DNA from: Costus lasius
Lineage: Eukaryota > Streptophyta > Magnoliopsida > Zingiberales > Costaceae
NCBI GenBank assembly: GCA_027563935.2
Contig: CM050446.2
Location: forward strand, 121,598,499-121,662,498
Reading direction: 5' to 3'
Length of the DNA stretch: 64,000 nt
Shown here: positions 58,715 through 64,000 of the stretch, piece after piece
Layout of the letters: each line of letters opens with the position of its first letter
Position numbering within the stretch: the stretch's first letter is position 1
The notes under the pieces: generated by a model
The model's input: only the letters and a program-made list of their open reading frames with translations
What the model was told of the DNA's origin: nothing
Databases searched by the model: none
Translations under genes and position numbers: made by a program

Positions 58715-60468
58715 ACCACAACCGGCAGATCCCCTCGCGGAGATCTCAGCCCTACACTAGAGTGGCCCGCGACCGGTTAGGATCGCGTTGCGGAAGCTGG
58801 CCCAGCACTTTTACAAGTCCTCACACCACGTGCGCGAAGGGTTCGGTATGAATACCGCCCCTCGGACACGAATACAAATCTCTCAACTGTGTCAAAGTGA
58901 TGGAGACTCTCCAAACACTTTGCACTCACAGAAATTTCCTCAGCCCGCGCTCCTTTCTCTACACAGCCGAGATAGGCACCGGCGCGGCCTCAAGCAATCA
59001 CAAGGGGACGGTGGCGAACACCTTCAAGGGTGCCGGCACACACGTCCTGGACTTTGCAGGAAAGCAAGCAGTACCTACAAATAAGCACAACCCGCACTAC
59101 ACATATGCGGGCGCAGATAACGCAAAGAACCGTCCGGACGAAAAGCCACACGAAGTCCGAACGGCGGTAAAGTCTCTATCCACTACACACGAGAAACTCG
59201 TCCTACTACCACTACACACGATAGATCCGGGGAGGGTTTACCCTTGTAGCGTGCCACCACTCCACGAGCCGAGCCCACCGAGATCCTCCGAGAAGCCGCG
59301 TCGGAAAGTCCGGTCGGAGACGAAGCGAGACGCGCGTACGAACCCGCGCGACGGAACTTCCCTCCTCTTCCCGTTCGCGTCCGCTCGCGTCCGAACAGAG
59401 CGACTTCGGTCGGAACAGGGGAGGCACGTCCTCCTCCGTCCGTCACCGTCCGGCCACCGAATCCCCACCGGAAGGTCGGGATCTGGTCGCCCGTGAACGG
59501 AGAAGCCGCCGCCGGAGTATTGTCGCCGGAGGAGTCGCCGCCGACGAGAATTTCTACCCAATGGAAGCTGTGGCTGCGTGGAACCGGCGATCGGAAAATC
59601 CGATCGCTCTCCGCGTCTGGCTGCCGGCGCCGGAGGAGATAGTCTCCTCGTTACCTCAGGGCACCGGTGAGTTGATCTGAGAGGGAACGCCGACGAGTCC
59701 ACGGCCGGAGCCTCGTCGCCGACGCCAAACAAGATGCTCTGTTCCCAGATCTGAATCTCGCCGAGAGTTCGTCGTCGCCAGACCTTGCTCAAGCTCCAAT
59801 CTCGCTTGATTGCAACCTCCCCTCGACGAGGATGGGATTTCCATCTTCGTCGACCACGCAACCGCGATCTCCGCCGGTGATTGGCCGGAGATCTCGCTTC
59901 CACCGGGGCGACCTCCAATCGTCGCCCTGGGCTCGTCCACGTCAGAGTCCACGCCCGATTTCGCTGCCAACGTCTTCGCCACGGAGGCACGAGTCGCCAG
60001 CCACCTTCCTTTTCCGGTGATCCCCCTCCAGCTGGCCGGAATCGGCGCCGGAGACAGCGTAGGTGGAGAGGAGGTGAAGAACAGGGGAATTTTCCCCTTC
60101 GCGTGCGAGCGAAACACCGTCGACCGGATTGAACCGGCTGAACCGGTTCGGTTCAGCCTGGAAGATGGGTTCAGGTCCGGTTCAAGGCTAATTCGACCTC
60201 AGAATCGCCCCACGGTTGACCCTCCTCGATGCACACGCTCGCAAGCTCGTGCGAGAGGGTCTGGGGTCCATGGGTCGAGTCAGAAGCCCACATCCACGTG
60301 TGAACCCACACTCCGTGGTTTGACTCAACCCTCGCCCTATGGACTTGTGTCAGCCTCAGTGACACAATCGCACACCCGAGTCGTCCAACACGGCTGATGA
60401 CGAGGGGTCCCGCCATCGCTCCATCTCGGTGTGCTTTGGGATTTGTGCTAAATCCCGGGAGCATCACA
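58715..60468 (-). repeat. 3' LTR of the chromodomain gypsy element
   Basis: GC-rich, non-coding DNA left of pol. On the minus strand the polypurine tract TGGGTGGGGGAGTA (about 60482-60469) is followed by TGTGATGCTCCCGGG, taken as the LTR start. The far end is placed where GC-rich DNA gives way to AT-rich DNA and is uncertain by tens of bases. The matching 5' LTR lies beyond the right edge. Frames within it are low-complexity and not called. Confidence 0.65.
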
Positions 60469-63400
60469 TACTCCCCCACCCAAGTTCGTCGTCTCCCTCG
60501 ACGACAGGCTGTCCATGTAGATCTTCAACTCCTCCTCAAACTGCCATAAATCAGAAGCTTTCTCCCATTTAGCTTCTTCTATGGGTGTTCCTTCCCACTG
60601 CACAAGAAATTCCATCCGCCTGTTCCTCCTATACTGTCCAAGTGTTTTGTGATTCAAAATCTTTTCAATCTTTTTATCGAACTCTGCCCGAACACTAGGA
60701 GGAGCCCGACGCCCCTGAGAGCGACTGGGGTCGGTCTCGTCGGTGTGAAACTTTTTCAGAAAGCTCACATGAAAGGTCGGATAAAGCTTTAATCTGTCGG
60801 GAAGCTTCAGCCTGTAGGCTACAGCACCAACCCGTCTTAAGACCTCGAAAGGTCCCTCATATCTCTGAATAAGGCTGCGATGCGCAGTCTTGGCTGAGAT
60901 CTTTCTCCACATCTGAGGTGTCAACTTTAAAAGCACAAGATCTCCAACTTCAAACTGTTCATCGCGTCTACTCTGATTGGCATAATGCTGCATCCATCTT
61001 GCAGCGTGCTCTAAGCTATCACGAGCCTCCTGGAGCACCTCGGCATGATCTCTCTCAACCCGATAGGCTGCTGGGCACTCACCATCAGTGTGCTGCACAA
61101 TATCAGCGGGGGTGAGAGGCTGTCGTCCTAACACCAACTCAAATGGTGTCTTGCCGGTCGCTGAAGACTGCTGCAAGTTGTAGGCAAACTGCGCCGTGTC
61201 GAGGAGAGACACCCAGTTGCGCTGGCTTGCCGACACGAAGTGACGAAGGTATTCTTCAAGTAGTGCATTTATCCTCTCCGTCTGGCCATCGGTCTGAGGA
61301 TGGTTCGCTGTAGAAAACTTTAGCTCGGAACCAAGAGTCTTGAACAAGGACGTCCAGAAGTTACCAGTGAACCTGGCATCTCTGTCAGAAACAATGTCCA
61401 GAGGAAGCCCAAAAAGCTTCACCACATGCTTGAAGAATAGGTCAGCCGTCTCCTTGGCTGAACAAGGCTCAGGTGCTGCGATGAACACAGAGTACTTAGA
61501 GAACCTGTCCACCACAACAAAGATAGAAGCCTTCCCTTCGACCTTCGGTAACCCAGTAATAAAATCCATGGAAACTGAAGTCCATGGTCGTTCCGGAATA
61601 GGAAGAGGCTGTAACAATCCAGCTTCGCGCCTCCTATCGACTTTATCCTGCTGGCAGATCAAGCAGGTGCGGACATAATGATCGACATCAGCTCGCATGG
61701 AGGGCCAATAACAAGATCGGGATAATAGAATCAGCATTCTGCGCTGTCCCGGATGTCCACTCCATGCCGAGTCGTGAAGCTCACGCAATAACTCACGTCG
61801 AAGTCCGCTAGTCGCCGGAACAAGTGGCCGACCGCCCTCGGCCATCAAAAGGTCGTCGCCCTGAAGATAGTAACGACGAACCTTGCCTTCTCGCACGTCG
61901 GCGATCAGCTGCTGGTATTTGGCGTCGAGAGCAGCAGCTTGCCGAATGCGATCGAGGAGATCACCCTCAATCCTCGATATAGAAGCAAGCACCACAGTGC
62001 ACATCCTGCTGAGAGCATCTGGAACCACATTGGAGCGCCCCGGTCTGTGCTCCCAGGTGAAGTCAAATTCAGCGAGGAACTCCTGCCATCTCGCTTGTTT
62101 AGGTGAGAGCTTTTTCTGCGTAGCGAAGTATGTGTTGGCGACATTATCCGTCTTCACTACGAAAGCGCTACCGAGAAGATAGATGCGCCAAACTCGAAGG
62201 CAGTGGATCACGGCGACCATCTCCTTCTCGTGAGCTGAGTAACGCTGCTCCACCGGACTTAACTTCCGGCTCTCAAATGCCACTGGATGCCCCTCCTGTA
62301 AGAGCACTCCACCGATCGCTCTGTCAGAGGCATCGGTATGGACCTCAAAGGGCCGACTGAAGTCCGGCATACGAAGAACCGGCTCACTGGCGATCCTGCG
62401 TTTCAACTCTGCAAACGCAGTCTGATGCCGTTCTTGCCATAGCCATGGAGTCTCCTTCCTCAGGAGGTCAGAAAGGGGAGCTGCGATCTTGGAGTAGTCC
62501 TGGATAAATTTCCTGTAGAAATTCGCCACTCCCAGGAAAGATCGGAGCTCAGTAGGGGAAGTAGGTGCGGTCCACTCGACGATGGCACGCACCTTCTCAG
62601 GATCCATCTGGACAGTGCCATGGCCTACCACATGGCCCAGAAACTGGATCTCAGAAGCAGCAAAGGAGCATTTCTCCCTCTTCACATACAGCTGGTGTTC
62701 CCTCAGTCTCTGAAACACCAATCTCAGATGCTGCAAATGCTCCTCCATCGTGGCCGAGTACACCATGATATCATCAAGGTAGACGACTACAAAATCGTCT
62801 AGCAACTGTGTCAGAACATTATTCATCAGGTGGGAGAAGGTAGCCGGCGCATTGGTTAAGCCAAATGGCATAACCAAGAACTCGAAGGCGCCGTACCGGG
62901 TGACACAGGCTGTCTTCGCCTCATCTCCCTCAGCTATGCGGACCTGCCAATAGCTTGATCTCAAATCAAGCTTGGTGAAGACAGTAGCGCCCGCTAGTCT
63001 GTCGATGAGGTCCTGGATATGTGGGATCGGGTATCTGTTCCTGATGGTGATCTTATTTAAGGCACGGTAGTCAACACAGAAGCGAAGACTACCGTCCTTT
63101 TTCTTTTGAAACAGCACAGGAGCACCAAATGGAGACTTGGAGGGTTGGATGAACCCAGCTGCCAAGAGTTCATCCAACTGCTTCCTCAGCTCTACGAGCT
63201 CTGCAGGAGGCATGCGGTATGGGGGTCGGAAAGAAGGAGCTGCCCCAGGAACCAACTCAATGCGGTGATCAATCGCACGTCTGGGAGGAAGCTCCTTAGG
63301 TAGCTCAGGCGGAAGAAGATCCTGGAACTCCTCAAGTAAATTCTTCACTTCCGCTGGTACGTCGTCTGGACCTTCTACAGGGGCCGTCACCCATGTAGCC

Positions 63401-63504
63401 AGAAAGGTCCGCTCGCCCCGACGTAAGCCTGTCTCAAGAGTAGCAGCCGATATGTATGTACTCTGAGCCTTCCCTGGTCGTACTGACTTATCCGACCCAG
63501 CCAA
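60448..63504 (-). CDS. Ty3/gypsy chromovirus pol: RT, RNase H, integrase, chromodomain (Galadriel-like)
   Basis: Uninterrupted frame of 1018 codons. Reverse transcriptase: FCVDYRALNKIT (142-153), TKLDLRSSYWQV (177-188), YLDD (242-245). RNase H: EVHTDASDRAIGGVL (387-401). Integrase zinc finger: H577, H584, C614, C617. Integrase core: MDFITG (D647), VSDRDARFTGNFW (705-717), HPQTDGQTER (735-744, E743). GPF motif: GPFEVLRRVGAVAYRL (884-899). Chromodomain: EKILNHKTLGQ...EFLVQWEGTPIEEAKWEKASD (about 947-985), which targets integration through histone marks. Tryptophan-rich chromodomain and overall form fit the Galadriel (Monkey) clade. The frame runs through the polypurine tract and stops about 20 bases inside the LTR. 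All catalytic residues are present, so decay is slight. Confidence 0.93.
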   Translation of the reverse strand: MAGSDKSVRPGKAQSTYISAATLETGLRRGERTFLATWVTAPVEGPDDVPAEVKNLLEEFQDLLPPELPKELPPRRAIDHRIELVPGAAPSFRPPYRMPPAELVELRKQLDELLAAGFIQPSKSPFGAPVLFQKKKDGSLRFCVDYRALNKITIRNRYPIPHIQDLIDRLAGATVFTKLDLRSSYWQVRIAEGDEAKTACVTRYGAFEFLVMPFGLTNAPATFSHLMNNVLTQLLDDFVVVYLDDIMVYSATMEEHLQHLRLVFQRLREHQLYVKREKCSFAASEIQFLGHVVGHGTVQMDPEKVRAIVEWTAPTSPTELRSFLGVANFYRKFIQDYSKIAAPLSDLLRKETPWLWQERHQTAFAELKRRIASEPVLRMPDFSRPFEVHTDASDRAIGGVLLQEGHPVAFESRKLSPVEQRYSAHEKEMVAVIHCLRVWRIYLLGSAFVVKTDNVANTYFATQKKLSPKQARWQEFLAEFDFTWEHRPGRSNVVPDALSRMCTVVLASISRIEGDLLDRIRQAAALDAKYQQLIADVREGKVRRYYLQGDDLLMAEGGRPLVPATSGLRRELLRELHDSAWSGHPGQRRMLILLSRSCYWPSMRADVDHYVRTCLICQQDKVDRRREAGLLQPLPIPERPWTSVSMDFITGLPKVEGKASIFVVVDRFSKYSVFIAAPEPCSAKETADLFFKHVVKLFGLPLDIVSDRDARFTGNFWTSLFKTLGSELKFSTANHPQTDGQTERINALLEEYLRHFVSASQRNWVSLLDTAQFAYNLQQSSATGKTPFELVLGRQPLTPADIVQHTDGECPAAYRVERDHAEVLQEARDSLEHAARWMQHYANQSRRDEQFEVGDLVLLKLTPQMWRKISAKTAHRSLIQRYEGPFEVLRRVGAVAYRLKLPDRLKLYPTFHVSFLKKFHTDETDPSRSQGRRAPPSVRAEFDKKIEKILNHKTLGQYRRNRRMEFLVQWEGTPIEEAKWEKASDLWQFEEELKIYMDSLSSRETTNLGGGVCDAPGI

Positions 63505-64000
63505 CTATAGGCAACGAACAAAGCAAGGGTATCTCTCATCCATCACCTGGACACCCTTTAGATGAGGGACTATAGCAGCCTTCATCTTCTGTATCAACTC
63601 CAAGCCGACGATAACATCATAATCGTCCATCTGAACCACGCGTACATGGTTCTTACCCTTCCACTCCCCGAAGACAAGAGGAACATCATAGGATATTCCT
63701 GCGATCTGCCGCTCCTCAGCGTTGATCGTCTTGAAGCGGTCCTGAGCAGGGGACATGCTCAGCCCTAGCCGCGTCGCCATGCCATGAGCCACAAAAACAT
63801 GAGATGCACCACTATCGATCATGGCATGAACTCGATGTGAGTTCACCCTCATCTCCACGTACATCAACTTGGTCTTCATTGTGGTGGAAGTAGCAATGGC
63901 ATTGATCACCAAAGGATTCACAGTGATCAGAGGATCTTCAGATTGGGCAGCCTCCCGCTGAACAATGGCTGCAAGTGTATCTCCCCGAGGACAATCACGC
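63505..64000 (-). CDS. gag end and aspartic protease of the same gypsy element (partial)
   Basis: Same frame as the pol region, open from the right edge (64000) to a TAG at 63507-63505 that directly precedes the pol codons. It begins with RDCPRG, which looks like the last residues of a zinc knuckle. A linker follows and then a retropepsin-like domain: VHAMIDSGASHVFVAHGMA (active-site DSGA), MDDYDVIVGLELIQKM. The rest of gag is outside the window. The single TAG separates protease from reverse transcriptase. It may be a simple nonsense mutation in an otherwise intact Gag-Pol. Confidence 0.88.
   Translation of the reverse strand, partial: RDCPRGDTLAAIVQREAAQSEDPLITVNPLVINAIATSTTMKTKLMYVEMRVNSHRVHAMIDSGASHVFVAHGMATRLGLSMSPAQDRFKTINAEERQIAGISYDVPLVFGEWKGKNHVRVVQMDDYDVIVGLELIQKMKAAIVPHLKGVQVMDERYPCFVRCL

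Noticed and set aside
58897..60397. Frames of 150-250 codons in the LTR left of the chromovirus pol
   Set aside because: They lie within a GC-rich LTR, overlap on both strands and show no domains.
1..64000. tRNA or rRNA genes
   Set aside because: No cloverleaf with A/B boxes or rRNA-like block was noticed; the tRNA-like words present are LTR primer-binding sites.

Overview
This 64 kb window is nuclear DNA of a flowering plant, most likely a commelinid-type monocot. The evidence is GT-AG introns, Ty1/copia and Ty3/gypsy elements, MITEs, a SAPK1/2-like SnRK2 gene, and several GC-rich, GC3-biased genes (HD-Zip, ATL RING, GT61) in an AT-rich background. The species cannot be named from the sequence alone.

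Seven host genes are supported. From left to right they are: the 5' end of an eS6 (RPS6) gene (minus, cut by the left edge); a nine-exon SnRK2 kinase (7801-11564, minus, 342 aa); cytochrome c oxidase subunit 6b (21271-25685, plus, five exons, 176 aa); an HD-Zip class I factor (30082-30954, minus, three exons, 234 aa); a classical arabinogalactan protein (46821-47240, plus, single exon); an ATL-type RING-H2 ubiquitin ligase (51110-52159, plus, single exon); and a GT61 glycosyltransferase (53874-55635, minus, two exons). They do not form a pathway. They are separate genes with their own promoters.

Much of the rest is nested mobile DNA. From 1.6 to 7.4 kb lies a truncated hAT transposase abutting a gag-only LTR element (TR-GAG type), whose left LTR carries a hAT MITE. 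From 13.7 to 19.95 kb is a decayed minus-strand copia element with a perfect 5-bp target duplication and a solo LTR of a second family inside it. From 27.8 to 29.5 kb is a PIF/Harbinger-type element carrying a GC-rich minisatellite and non-transposon sequence. From 31.2 to 40.2 kb a minus-strand, LARD-like element with about 0.53 kb LTRs surrounds a plus-strand gypsy element. The gag-protease-RT part of that gypsy element is replaced by unrelated sequence with pararetrovirus-like features. From 41.3 to 43.1 kb is a solo LTR with a hAT MITE inside. From 43.6 to 49.2 kb are further MITEs. At about 57 kb a hAT MITE splits a LINE fragment exactly inside its zinc-finger codons. From about 58.7 kb to the right edge is a nearly intact minus-strand chromodomain gypsy element (Galadriel-like) broken by one UAG codon.

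No convincing new biological system was found. The most useful observations are the nested insertions with recognisable target duplications, the gag pseudogene that kept its frame through ten nonsense changes, the five-fold G-box cluster upstream of the SnRK2 gene, and the tandem splice acceptors of the HD-Zip gene. No tRNA, rRNA or CRISPR array was seen.
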